Source of the DNA: Loripinus fragilis
Lineage: Eukaryota > Mollusca > Bivalvia > Lucinida > Lucinidae
NCBI GenBank assembly: GCA_964019695.1
Contig: OZ026515.1
Span: 133,880,849 to 133,944,848 of the forward strand
DNA: 64,000 bases
Direction of reading: 5' to 3'
The stretch's first letter is position 1. Each line of letters begins with the position of its first letter. The notes under the pieces were generated by a model. The model saw only the letters and a program-made list of their open reading frames with translations. It was not told the origin of the DNA and did not search any database. Of this stretch, positions 43,600-54,970 are shown in pieces. Both the position numbers and the translations under genes were made by a program.

Positions 43600-45158
43600 T
43601 TAAAAATCATAACTGATTCAAGAATTCGATCTATTTAATGTAAGGGGCCTAAATATAGGTTTCCTGTGCCAAAAGACTTCAAATCATGTCGTGAGGAAAT
43701 TGCAGGAGCCTTACAAGAATTTTGTAATCGCTGGTGTAAACGAGAGCATGTTGAGTCTAATGCCTTAAATAGTTGGAAACTTAATATTTTTAAAATTATT
43801 GATGGTAGAATTTCTTTTTTATTGCAACAATTTAGATCTTCTCCCACCAAAACCAAAATTCACTTTTAGAAACTTGAAGAAAGGGATCCAGGAATTCCAT
43901 AGGAAGTTTGTTTTGGCCCCCGCAGATAAGGCTGCTAACAATGTTGTTGTCATTTGAAAAAGATACTATATTAACACACTAAAGCAAGAGCTTAGCACTG
44001 CCAAAACATATGAGCATAACAGGCTTGATGAGACGTCTATCGTTGATAGGCATCGATGCCATATGGCAGCTAAGTTTGGGTTGTTTGTTGATGAGGACCA
44101 TAGCAAGCTTCCTACATTATACTGGTTACCTAAACTTCATAAACGGCCCTATAAGTCGCGTTTTATTGCTAATTCTAGTGCATTTACAACTACTGAGTTG
44201 TCTATTCTTTTGACTTCTTGCCTCACTGTGATCATAAACCATGTCATTAAATATTGCACAACAGTTTATGAAAGAAATGGTAAAAATTTATTTTGGTCTA
44301 TTAAAAATTCAGGTGAAATTCTTAATAAATTGAAGTCTAGAGGTTTTCCAGCATCTGGTTTGTCTACATATGATTTCTCTACTCTCTATACTACATTGCC
44401 TCATAATCTAATAAAACAAAAACTAACAGAATTAATTGAACAGTATTTAACAGAGAGGGCTCACTTTATTTGGCTTGTAATGATAAAATGCCTTTTTAAG
44501 TTCTGAACAACCTAAACGATATAAATTGTGGTCATGTCAGAAAATGTGTGATGCGCTCCATTATCTTTTGGACAATATATTTATAAGATTTGGCTCTAAA
44601 TTAAATAGACAAATTTTCGATATTCCAATGGCTACTAATTGTGCTCCTCTTGTTGCAGATTTGTTTCTGTTTTGTTATGAGAGAGACTTTATGTTGTCTC
44701 TGTCAGACAATAATCAAGCTGATATTATTGAAGCTTTTAACTCTACCCCCAGATATTTAGATGACTTACTTAATATTGATAATCCTTATTTTGAACAAAT
44801 GGTAGGTCAGATATATCCCACTGAACTTCAGTTAAATAAGGCGAATTCCTCTGATACTGAAGCTCCGTTTTTGGACTTGAAATTGTCAATAACAAATGGC
44901 ATAGTTTCTTCTAAAATTTATGATAAACGGGATGATTTTAATTTTGAAATAGTAAATTATCCATTTCTTGATGGAGATGTTCCTCGCTCTCCTTCCTATG
45001 GTGTATATATTTCCCAGCTTATTCGTTTTGCTAGAGTGTGCTCTAATGTTGAAGCCTTCAACAACAGAAACTTATTTTTAACTGCTAAATTATTAAAACA
45101 AGGTTATAGATATCATAAAATTCGAAAAGCATTTTCTAAATTCTACCACAGACACTAA
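43600..45158 (+). pseudogene. Penelope-like reverse transcriptase, longest copy, frame-broken
   Basis: Reading blocks in order: FPVPKDFKSCREEIAGALQE (about 43655), FHRKFVLAPADKAANNVVV, LYWLPKLHKRPYKSRFIANS (about 44110-44170), GLSTYDFSTLYTTLPHNLIK (about 44360-44410), IPMATNCAPLVADLFLFCYE (about 44625-44685), and the catalytic RYLDDLL (about 44753). The finger-tail block to KFYHRH* ends at 45158. The order LPKLHKRP, DFSTLYT, NCAPLVADLF, YLDD is that of Penelope-like RTs. Breaks: a stop near 43635, a frameshift after 43866, a TGA near 43957, and a frameshift in a T-run near 44495. The last 210 residues are intact, with both catalytic aspartates of YLDD. It lies in intron 1 of the FkbM gene and is not functional as a whole. 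Confidence 0.85.
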
Positions 45159-46025
45159 GCGTTAATTGTTAAATACAACATTGAGTTAAAAATTCTTCTG
45201 CAACAAGGCATATCAGAACCTATATTTTATGGTGATTTAGTCTATAAATTCAAACGAATCGTTGGAAAACCTAATTTTAGTGATCAATTCAAAAAGATAG
45301 TTAAACGTTATATAAGGGTTGGGTATAATTTGGATATAATGCGACAGTCTGCATGCCTAGTTTTAAACCCAATCACGGTTTATAGCTATGATTTCCTCTT
45401 TAATTGCACGACGGTGGGCCAGGCCTCAGACTCTATGACGACTCTGACGTAAAGCTTTAATCGGTGAGTTGGTGCCTGGTGCTTATCTGTAGCTGGGCCC
45501 ACCGTGGCTAAACTTGAGGTTTCTTTAGCTCTGACTATCTGTGAGTCATGAGCCCTTTTCTTTGTTTCATCATGGAGTGTTAATTTGATTAGAGTGTTTT
45601 CTATGATGATACATTGCATTAGTTAGATGGCCTCCATGCGAGCTGAACATTTCTTGTACTTCAACAACAGCAGAATCTAGGGCAAAGATTTGGTACCAGT
45701 AAAATGCATTTAAGCCCCACGGTGGCTTCGGCTGCTGTCCGTTCTAAGGGGGTGGTTCTGTTGTTGTTGACTTTTTGTTTATTGTTACTCCCATTGTGGG
45801 AGTCTGTAATTGTTCTATGTTTTGTTGTACGTAACTTTATGTCCATTCTAGTATTGCAATCATCTTGATGGGGAAGAGAGAGCTGATTGCTTTGCGTAAT
45901 TTGTCTTCCTGGTGTCTCGTGATGGTTGAGCGGCTCTTCCTCGCGGTGCCACGGGGTTGTCTGCAGTTTGTGATTGTGGTATTTCCTGATCAAACTCACT
46001 TACTATTTTTAGCCATTGTTTGTCT
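45159..46025 (+). mobile_element. 3' region of the Penelope-like copy
   Basis: In related sequences the RT reading extends a little past 45158, and DLVYKFKRIVGKPNFSDQFK can still be read at about 45235. After it comes the conserved 3' region whose pieces are scattered through the window (GTTTATAGCTATGATTTCC, CAACAACAGCAGAATCTAG, GTTCTGTTGTTGTTGACTTT). It ends near TGATCAAACTCACTTACTAT at about 46015. I see no GIY-YIG endonuclease motif downstream of the RT. Confidence 0.75.
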
Positions 46026-46296
46026 ACTAAAATGGTATTTAAAAAAATAAAAACGTGTTACTGCCATCGCTTGTGTCCTGCTTGCTCAGTGGCGAAAACG
46101 AAAGTAGACGTGACGTTATTTCACTCCCGGACGCGAAGTCATATTATGTTAAATCATATTTGCCAATTACTGCTGGCATAATAAATTCCGTGCTCAGTTG
46201 AGTAAAGAAGGATTAACAAGTGTTATAATCCCGGTGCCAGGTTGAAAACTCAGTAGAGATATATTATTGAAGAAGGCCAATGTCAATCTTTTGCAG

Positions 46297-46491
46297 GAAA
46301 CTGGATTTTTTGTGGAATGTGGGGCTTTCGATGGTGAATTACTCTCCAACACACTGTATTTTGAGAAGACACGACATTGGAAGGGGCTACTAATTGAGGC
46401 GAATCCAAATAATTATGCTAAATTGAAGAAGAAAAACAGAAATGCATATACGATAAACGCTTGCTTAAGTGTAGATCACTATCCGGTTAAG
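46297..46491 (+). CDS. FkbM/Star-like methyltransferase gene, coding exon 2
   Basis: 195 bp, 65 codons (residues 190-254), phase 0 at both ends: TCTTTTGCAG|GAAACTGG at the start and GGTTAAG|GTAGGC at the end. It encodes the S-adenosylmethionine-binding core of the FkbM domain: GFFVECGAFDGE (motif I, residues 192-203), SNTLYFE, GLLIEANPNNYAKL (the acidic loop after the second strand) and NACLSV. These are the usual hallmarks of this methyltransferase superfamily and are all present without substitutions at the key glycines and acids. It lies only about 270 bp beyond the end of the PLE in intron 1. Confidence 0.85.
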
Positions 46492-47325
46492 GTAGGCAAA
46501 ATATTTTCTTTTGACAGGGTATGCTTACAGACATAGGCTTAAATATACAGGGCAATGTTAATCCAGAGTTCTGGAGTTTCAAGGGGAAATTTGTTTTACA
46601 CTTTATGTCACCATATATATCTACAAGTGATACGTTCTGAGTGAGGAATCATTTTAACATGATTAAAATGGCACCCTGTAACGACTAGCAGCTGCTCTAC
46701 CATTTTATGCGTGCATTACAGCTTTATATTAATCATTTTAGCCATAAACTTTGATACAGTTAGATCACGATGGCCCATTATCATATATTGAGGGGTTAAT
46801 GGCCAAAACTAGCTAGTCTGTCCCAGAAACCTGAACACTCTAGTTTCAGTTCTTTGGTGCATTCTTTGCTTTCAAAGGATAACCTTTTTAAGAACATAAT
46901 TGTATTTTCAAAAAAAACACATACATTTCTTCTTTGAAGATCTGTTTGGTCTAAGCAAACAGTGCATACCCTCCTGGGTCTTCACTGTTTGCCAAAGTAC
47001 ACACTAAGGGGTTTACAGTCTTGAATTGGTTCATTTGCATTTGATGATATTTGGCATGCAAGCTGAAAAAGTAGCATTTGGACAATAGCCCCCAGTAAGG
47101 GATCATACGTGGAAGATCTTATTGTTGAATGCATTTTGACTACTTGACATGTCTTTCCAACAAGACTATTTTCTATAAAAGTGAATCTCTAAGGCCAAAT
47201 GATAGGTGTAATGGAATATTCTTTACTTGCATTTTATTCTACTTTTCATTCTCTATATTTTGATATGCGTCATGTAACATTCTAAAAGGGTATGCCCCAT
47301 CCAAAGGGAATTAGTTATGTAAGGG

Positions 47326-47332
<7 letters not shown>

Positions 47333-47361
<29 letters not shown>
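47333..47361 (+). repeat. (CT)n microsatellite
   Basis: About 14 CT units within intron 2. Confidence 0.95.
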
Positions 47362-47365
<4 letters not shown>

Positions 47366-48619
47366 GATTACTTCCCTATGTTTGTTCTAAGGAGCCACAG
47401 GTATACAAAGGAGCTTGCCTGTTGCTAACCTATCTGTTTTCTTCAATTTTATATGCAACATTGCATCGTTTCCTTTAAAAATAAGCTTCAAGCTTTAAGC
47501 TGCTGCGTGTGTCAAGGAATAACATTTTTTTTTGCAAATAATACTACTCTTAATTTTCTTCATTTGATATGCAGCATGACAACTTTTAAAAAAAAGGGTA
47601 TCGTAGAAGGCTGTTCTCATTCATTGTGGAAAATAAACATGATTTTCTATGTATTAACATATCCTGGGCCCCGGTGGTGGTGTTATAACCTGAAACTGAA
47701 AGGTGAGGATTTAACAACCCCTGCGGACCTAGCAGATAGTAATGTATCAGATATACGTGTTTGGTGGCTATTATTGCAAAACGTCATATTGATGCTTTAA
47801 GACGTTGTAGAAAATGCTTTGATAAGTTAATTCTTGTAATACCAATAACAGAACACAAAAGCATGAAAGGCGCGTAGGTTTTAACTTGATTTTGTAAACA
47901 CGCCAGTTGCAGAGTAAATAGTCACGTCATCCTGATGTCACTAAATTGCGTTAACTTTTATGCACGCTACTGTTGTTGTGAAATTTTGACCACTCAGAAT
48001 GTAATTTCAAATCAATGTTAAGTGCCACGCATTAACAGCACTTGAATTGCCTTGTTTATACATGTGTTTTACCGCTTAAAATAGCCTGCGACAAGATTTA
48101 TATGTAATAATTTAAATTACCTTTTAAACATTCAATTTGAACATGACTACTATTTATATAAACTCTAAAAAGTTTTTTCAGAGCCTAAACACCTATATTG
48201 TTGGTACTCAGTTTGAATATCTCACCAAAAGGTTCCATTTTAAGTGTTAAATCAAATATAGCTTCAAATGATACCACAATAATAGCCTATCTGCAGAAAA
48301 AAGTTAATGATATAAATGAAACAGGTAAGCTTTTTAAAACGTACATGGATTTGCTTTTGGAGTACAGGAATTTCATAGTAGCGCTTGCAACTGGAATTGT
48401 CAACAATCTTGCGGTTGTTCAAATGATAAAATTTTAAAGAAAGGGCTTGGCAGCGCTTAAACTTATCAGAAAATGTTGTGATCTACTAATGAGTTGCCTA
48501 TTATTTAAGCATCTTGCAACATTGCGACTAAAAACCATGCTATAAAATATTGGTTAAAGTTTAAAGGAGGAATGGTGGCTATCTGTTTTGGTCTTTAGGA
48601 ATACAAGTGAGATCAAAAT

Positions 48620-49620
48620 CTGAGGGGTTACTAGCGTCTGGTTTGTCTACATATGTGAGTTTTGCTCCCTGTGCTGCATTGCTTCAGAGTCGTATAAGGA
48701 TTTGACTTGGAATTAGTCGATTTATTTTGCGTGTTAATCTTTTGAAAACATAAAATATAATGTTGGTTTGCGACATTTACCATTGTCTTTTGGACAGTGT
48801 GATGATTGTATTTGGCTCTGAATTTTGAGGATGATTTTAAGGTATAGCAATGTGTTCCTGTTAAGGGGTTGTTTTTGTTCTCTTGAAGGGTGACTTCATG
48901 TTGTCTATCTGACAATAATCAAACTGGTGTTATTGAATCATTCAACTATGCTCTTAGATATCTAAATGACTTCCTCAGTATTGGTGGTCCGTGTTTTGTG
49001 CGAATGGTCTGACACGTGTGTCCCACTGAGATTCGGTTGAGTAAGGCAAATCATATTGATACAGAAGCCGTCGTTTTAGATTGTGACCAGTACATAATAA
49101 ATGACATAGTTGTATCTAAAGTTTATAATGGATGAACTAGTTTGATTTTGAAATACATGTAGTTGGTGTCCCATTTCTTCATGGAGATGCTCATCACTCC
49201 CCTGTTTTGGTCTATATTTTGCAGCTTTCAATTTTTAAGCTAGTGTTCAGTTGTCGGTGACTTTGGCGGTACGCGTAGAAGCGATTACTTCACTGCCATT
49301 TACTAAAAAAAAGAGTATATATATCATTATCATAAACATTGTAAGGCATATTCTGGATTATGTCGTGGCCATTCGGGGTTGGTTGTTGATTATAATGTTA
49401 AATTACGGGCTCTACTGCATTAAGGCACATCAGGGTCATTTTTCTAACTTTTTTTTATTAACAAACAATGAAAATAACATGTTATAAAAAGTGGGTTCAA
49501 AAAGATGTTATGCAACAATCTGTATGCCTCATAATAATCGTAATCACGGTTTATAGCTATGGTTTCCCTTTAATCGCACGACGGTGTGTCAGGCCTCAGA
49601 ATGAATGACGACCCTGATCA
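48620..49620 (+). pseudogene. Heavily degraded Penelope-like copy
   Basis: Collinear with 44340-45440 but with many changes: GTCTGGTTTGTCTACATATG, GATTGTATTTGGCTCTGAAT, TGTCTATCTGACAATAATCA, and TAAATGACTTCCTCAGTATTG at the YLDD site (the reading there is YLNDF). The 3' part follows with CACGGTTTATAGCTATGGTT and GTCAGGCCTCAGAATGA, ending near 49620. No long frame remains. Confidence 0.75.
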
Positions 49621-49950
49621 TTGGCGTAGCTCCCAATACGCATTACTCTTTTATGATTGATTTCATGGTGCGCCAACAGTTAATAGCGCATCATGCTACG
49701 TTGCTGATATTCGTATTGTAATATATTTTGTGCTTCAGTTCCGTTTACCAATCAGTTTTGGAAGCAAGTTACTCTGTCTTAATTGAGTATTAGTAGCAAT
49801 TGATATACAGCTCGGACACGCAGAGATTTGTTACACTTGTTTATACTCAAACAGCTTACCGTGTGTATTGTAAAAGATACAGATTTATAAGAATCATCAT
49901 ATCAGTTGACAGACATACATTGTGCCACACTTTGTGGTCACACATGTGAA

Positions 49951-50115
49951 GCCGCCGTTGTTTAGGGGATAAACCTATGTCTTGTAAACCAGGGGTCGCT
50001 TGTTCGATTCTGGGCTTCTCAATAAAACCACTTTCGGTTGAGCCTTTGGGAGTTCCCGTCATTTTATAAACACACAAATCATAAACCCTCCCGGCCCAGT
50101 ACTGGTTACTACCCA
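49951..50115 (+). mobile_element. tRNA(Thr)-like SINE or tRNA pseudogene
   Basis: The first ~70 bp resemble a tRNA: TTGTTTAGGGGATAA (A-box), a GTCTTGTAAACCAG anticodon arm with a TGT (Thr) anticodon, and GGTCGCTTGTTCGATTC (B-box). The acceptor and anticodon stems do not pair cleanly, so it is not a working tRNA. A body with GGAGTTCCCGTCATTTTATA and CCCGGCCCAGTACTGG follows, as in a SINE. Confidence 0.6.
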
Positions 50116-52438
50116 TGGAAAAGCCCCAAAAAGTTTTTTTGAACATGTAGATATCATGCAAGGCTTTGATGGAACTCCACTGTTGGTTTTACAGGGATTA
50201 AGATAACGATGAAATTCAACGATAGCCGTATCAACCATTTTTATGAAATAAATGGCTCAAGTATTATATAAGCGAAAAGTAGTGCATGTTGTGGATAGGA
50301 TAACCGGTCGACAGGTCGACGGGTCGACGGGTAGATGGGACATGTAATGAGGAGAGTTGGCAGTTGACAGGTGGATGGGACGGTTATGTACAATTTGAAT
50401 ATGTATGTTGTAGGCTTGTTTATGGGTATGCAGCACTTCTAGGTCCTCGTAAAAGCAAGCAATTTTTTGGAAGATGTTTTACACCGGACGTGAAAGTGAC
50501 GCTTTTTGTTTTGGGTTGGAGTTTACGTTATCGATACCATTTCGCGCCATCGTTTACAATTGGCAGCAATAAATCAAATACATTGTACCGTTTTACGTCG
50601 TTAAGCACGACATATTAATAATTTCACATATTTTACACTAAATGTTTGCACCCGAGAAGCATGCGGCTAGATTTTTTGTATACTGATAGTCTAAATAGTG
50701 TTTGATATGAAACCACTCTATAGCAATGCGCCCAAAATTGCATTTCGTGAAAAAAGGCATTTTGTATGCCGCCTTGGTCAAGTTATGCAAATTTTCATAG
50801 CATAGAGATTGTGTTTTTCCATCATGTGTGTTTTATGGTCTTCAAAAGAACCGTCTCATTTTAAAATGTTCATTTAAGTTTGCACAACAAATGTTTTGGT
50901 TGAGAAATAACAAAAACATTTTTTCATTACACACTCTTATCTGGAGATGGGTATGAGAAGTCATTTGGCGGTCTAATGGTACAATATTAGACTTGCAAAT
51001 CCATTTAACAGTATGGGCAGCCATTTGTTCACCAATATAAAGTCTTCCTAAGGACAGTTTTTTTCTTTAAAAATACTATGCGATTACATTTCTGTATCTC
51101 AAACGTAGACAGACAGGGTTTATTCATTGTGATATGATAATAGTTATACGAGTTTTTCCAGCTTTATTTTACAGCTGTTAAATAAAATCAGTGATTTCAG
51201 CAGAATAAAAACTATTTGGTCACTACAATGATCCTCTTTATCAAAGCTGTTGTCAATATGGAAGCTAAATATTCTTTAAGCCTTGATAAATTTTCATTTA
51301 TGTTTCAATTTGTAATAAGCTATTCATAGTATTTAACTACGAGCCAGCTGAAATGGACTAAATAACTAAGTATTAAATTATGGTGCTTTATATTTTTACT
51401 TTTCAGATACCGTTTCTAGTTTGCCATAGAAAATAAAAACAACTGTCTTAAATGATGCCCCAAACATCTGTCTGACTGTATCTTGTGTTGAAACGCATAA
51501 AATTAAAGAATTAAGTATTATGTCAAAAATATGCCAAGCAGACCTCTTCAGCGGGAGAATAAAAGTGAATATGTTAGCACGCATTTTTTGACAAGATTTG
51601 CTTCTAAGCAGTATATATTAATAATAATCAAATGCATTACTGGGCAATAAATGCAGTTATAATGACATTTGAAGCAAAGAACTCTATAAATTTAATTTCA
51701 AAGTCGGGGTGTCCTAATCTACATGATTTGAAATCAGTTAAAAGTATTCTTAAATGATCACCACTGCTTCTAGGGTTTACACGGATGTTATTTTGATATA
51801 TAAACTCAATATATCTCATTCCTGGTCTTTTTTTTATAAAACTATTTGGTGTTTTTAAAAACAATATTTACGCATGTTCTAGCTGGGCTTCCGTAGAAAA
51901 TGGACTGCTCTGGCGTAATGCAAGTCGACCGAGTCTGCCTTACAGTGGTTTCAGATACACCATAGAATTACCTTTGCAACCATACAAAATCCAGCTGTAT
52001 ACCTTTCTGGTGCGAGGGTTAGCATTTTTCTGCCTTGGTTCCCTGACTAATTAGCCATCATAAGGATAAGGAAAGCATGTGCAAGGTTTTGATAACATTT
52101 CTTCATTGGGTAGGGAGCTAAAATGTAATATTAGTGATGCTCAAAGATGGCTGCCAGTTATCAAAGAACCACCATCGCATATGCATAATTAGACCACTAG
52201 GTTAATATTCCAGACAAACTTCGGAGATATCTGCCCAATGGTCTAGGAGGAGATCGAATATTATATTCTGAATCTAAACACATAATGGCTGATGGGCGGT
52301 CATATTTGATGACGGAGCAGACTCCGAATCACGGCTTCACAACTAGCAGAGAAGTGGTTCAAATGTATTTTTATTGATTTTTTTAATTTGCTATTCTGCC
52401 GCTCGATGCGTTATGCATGTTATAGTTAACTCCTTATT
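50116..52438. other. Intron sequence without further recognised features
   Basis: AT-rich. A short GGTCGAC repeat is at about 50309-50332. No exon, RNA gene or strong repeat was recognised. Confidence 0.5.
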
Positions 52439-52643
52439 ATTGTTTGTTTGTTTGATTTGATTCTTTACGTCCCATCAACAATCTTTCAGGTAAACAGGGA
52501 CGGGTCTTCCTTGGATGAACCACTACTGGGCTAGGATAAATATGCCTTGCTCAAGGACAACAACGCAATGACACCGGTGAGGCTTGAACCCGCGGCCCCC
52601 TCAGGCTCGAACCAAGCACTCTACCATTGAGCCACTGCGCTCC
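52439..52643 (-). mobile_element. tRNA-derived SINE
   Basis: Minus-strand copy closely related to 27256-27456: the head is GCAGTGGCTCAATGGTAGAG, the B-box is GGTTCAAGCCTCAC, and the tail is AAGAATCAAATCAAACAAAC. Inserted in intron 2, antisense to the gene. Confidence 0.85.
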
Positions 52644-52796
52644 GTCCTTCTTATTAGCAAAGTTATTTGCGGTTCCCTAAGAAATGATAAATGCTCAATG
52701 TATACACGCGGATCAGGGCTTGAATTACCATGTGCTACTAGCAGGACTTTAAATAAGAGTGCGTACAGAAAAATAATATTCTTACATATGTTGTGG

Positions 52797-52841
52797 GTAC
52801 TCAAAAGAACTGTCTCAATGGGACGGTTCTTTGGAGCACCC
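52797..52841. repeat. Imperfect hairpin
   Basis: GTACTCAAAAGAACTGTCTC, a 3-base loop AAT, then GGGACGGTTCTTTGGAGCAC: 20-base arms with about four mismatches or wobbles. It could be a small MITE remnant or an RNA hairpin; nothing decides. Confidence 0.5.
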
Positions 52842-53682
52842 AAAACATAGGCTAAAAATTATTGCTAAGAAAACATTGACAATTTTACGCTGAAAATTTT
52901 TGTTTATCTAAACCTATGTGCTAGGAAAACAACACTTATCAAGGTGCTGATATTACATGTTGAAAAGCCTTTGATGTTGTTTCTCACATTGTATGTGGCG
53001 TCTTTGTGTTAAGTCTTTGTTGTACTATGTTGAGCTTTGTGTCCTCTCTAGACTGGCAAATATCTCTCTGGGGTAGATAATATTGCGTTCTTTTCTTATT
53101 GTGGTTTTGCTTGTTTACAAATCGTGTTGGTCTTTTCCCTGGGTTTCATGCGTGCTCTTTGATTTTGGCATTTATTCACTTGTTGAATGCAGTGTTACAT
53201 CGTGACCTGCGACCCATTACGTATATCCTGGCCTCAGTCAAGAGCGCTTAATTAAATTGGATTTCTCAGTTGTTGTGGATTTCCAAAAATGTTTAAACTG
53301 ATGAATATTTACAATTGACGCCATTTTTTCCTGGACCAGTACATGGATGATTCTGGCTTAGATAATAATATGAGAAAATGCCCATTCAGCAAAACTCGTG
53401 AGAATTTATAAATGTCCAGTGAAAAATTATAGCACAATGTACCTCAAAATAAGCATTTTTGAATGAGATTAATCCTCCGATTTAGCAAATGTCAAGCCAA
53501 AAAATGAGCATATCCCTTAAAATCTCCACGGGAAAATATCCCTGCTTGTATGCTCACTATAATTCACCAATGTTGATGAAAATATTCTTTTAAAATGCCT
53601 TAAAGGAGACTATAGCAAACGGGAAGACATGAAACTATATAGAGCTGAATTCAAGTGTAATCATTTCTGTCCATCTTTGCAG

Positions 53683-54039
53683 ATGGCGTTTAACAATCTG
53701 GGACTTATGGGGCGTCTACTGCATGACGAAGGTAGACTGTGGACGAAACAACATCACTTCCGTGAAGACAAGATCCAAGTACAATGTTTCCCTCTGTATT
53801 CCATACTATTAGCGTTAAATCAGACCAACGTTGATTACCTCAGCTTGGATATTGAGGGTGACGAATTATACGTTCTAAAGACAGTTCCATTTGATAAATT
53901 ACATTTTAATCTCATGACGGTTGAAGCCGGTCATCCTGCAAACCGCAGCATTGACATTAAAGCATTTATGGGACGTCAAGGTTACCAGTTTGTGAAGGAT
54001 ATCGAATGGGATATGATTTTTGCCAGTAAGGCTACATAG
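53683..54039 (+). CDS. FkbM/Star-like methyltransferase gene, coding exon 3
   Basis: 357 bp from CTTTGCAG|ATGGCG to TAG at 54037-54039 (residues 255-372), phase 0. It holds the second half of the FkbM domain: VQCFPLYSILLALNQTNVDY (residues 287-306), then LSLDIEGDELYVLKTVPFDK (307-326), where DIEGDE is the family's signature acidic motif, and a C-terminal NLMTVEAGHPANR block. With exons 1 and 2 the protein is 372 residues, within the usual range of the family. The A of ATG at the exon start is not a translation start; the frame joins exon 2 directly. A dispersed repeat begins within about 10 bp of the stop codon. Confidence 0.85.
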   Translation: MAFNNLGLMGRLLHDEGRLWTKQHHFREDKIQVQCFPLYSILLALNQTNVDYLSLDIEGDELYVLKTVPFDKLHFNLMTVEAGHPANRSIDIKAFMGRQGYQFVKDIEWDMIFASKAT

Positions 54040-54045
54040 AGGCTC

Positions 54046-54385
54046 GGGGGCGGGGGTAACTACCAATATATGACATAGTACGGATGTGCGTGCCGAATAG
54101 CCCCTTTTTCAGCGCCGCCTGGTATATCATAAACCCCTTTTAAAAAGAAAGTATATGAATGACCCTATTTTTCTGATGTTGGTATATGAATGGCCAAAAT
54201 ATTCTGACACTCATGCATATAAAAATATTTTTCGTATAAAAGGGTATATTAATTCAAAGGACAGTATATGAATAAGTCAACTTTCTGTGAAATCAAGTAT
54301 ATGAAGTGGTTTGTTTTTTCAAAGACCAGGTATATGATTGCGGTTGTTTCAAAATACTGGCACGCACACCCGCAACAAAATTACC
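54046..54385 (+). repeat. Dispersed GTATATGAAT-type repeat, copy 3
   Basis: GGGGGTAACTACCAATATAT, CTTTTTCAGCGCCGCCTGGT, then GTATATGAATGACC-type words every 25-45 bp. It starts just after the FkbM stop codon, so the mature 3'-UTR would consist largely of this repeat. Confidence 0.65.
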
Positions 54386-54479
54386 CCCACGCCACTGAGC
54401 ATAGAGGATATTAAATGAGTAATAATTCGTAATATAGGAATTTCTTGCACGCCGGATAAGGATACCTGGGAATTTACTC

Positions 54480-54970
54480 TGGGATAGAAAATCTTATCTA
54501 ACCCATGCTATCTTACCCAGGACGTCAAGTAACGTCACCATGTGAAAATGCTTCTTAGCGTATTCAGGGACTTCTGGAAGCTTATTTGAAAATAAATAAA
54601 AAAAATGAATGAATAAATAAATAAATACAAACAGTGGTGAGCACGAGAAAGGATCCATTATTCGTGTGAGGGTAGGATAGAAAAATCTGTCCCTAGGGAT
54701 CACAGTTTGTCATCACTCGGCAAGCCTCGTGATGCAAAATGGCGATCCTCAGGACGGATTTTTCTATCCTACCCTCATACTCTTGATAGATTCTTTTACT
54801 GTCATGAGTGCGAGGATGGGATAGAAAATTCAGTTTGGCATCACAAGGCTTGCGGAGTGATGTTAAACGTGGTAGGGAGGACGAAATTTTCCATCCGACT
54901 GTCACACAAATAATATAAGAATCTATCATGAGTGTGAGAGTAAGTTAGAAAAATCTGTCCCGAGGATCAC
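54480..54970. mobile_element. Two adjacent foldbacks with GGATAGAAAA arms
   Basis: First foldback: GTGAGGGTAGGATAGAAAAA at 54667 faces TTTTTCTATCCTACCCTCAT, with CACTCGGCAAGCCTCGTGAT at its centre. Second foldback: GAGGATGGGATAGAAAATTC faces GAAATTTTCCATCCGACTGT around TCACAAGGCTTGCGGAGTGA. The centre word is shared with the 39-kb and 56-kb palindromes. Confidence 0.7.

Larger units (their letters stand above)
38932..46296 (+). other. Intron 1 of the FkbM/Star-like gene
   Basis: GTAAGT at 38932 to TCAATCTTTTGCAG at 46296, about 7.4 kb. It holds a palindromic repeat (39405-39765), an N-terminal remnant of a multicopy protein family (41640-42290), a stray PLE 3' piece (43233-43300) and the longest PLE copy (43600-46025). 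The stretches 39770-41640 and 42300-43230 show no gene. An 80-residue minus-strand frame at 42809-43051 is uninterrupted but unrecognised. Confidence 0.75.
46492..53682 (+). other. Intron 2 of the FkbM/Star-like gene
   Basis: GTAGGC at 46492 to CATCTTTGCAG at 53682, about 7.2 kb. It contains a (CT)n tract (47333-47361), a degraded PLE copy (48620-49620), a tRNA-Thr-like SINE (49951-50115), another SINE (52439-52643) and an imperfect hairpin (52797-52841). No further exon was recognised in 46500-48600 or 50120-52430. The 79-residue frame at 48198-48437 has no features I know. Confidence 0.75.

Noticed and set aside
49951..50022. Functional tRNA-Thr gene
   Set aside because: A- and B-boxes are present, but the acceptor and anticodon stems do not pair properly and a SINE body follows.
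46492..53682. An additional coding exon in intron 2, for example at 48198-48437
   Set aside because: Exons 2 and 3 join in phase 0 and together cover the FkbM motifs in the expected order; the candidate frame has no family motif and no clear splice sites.
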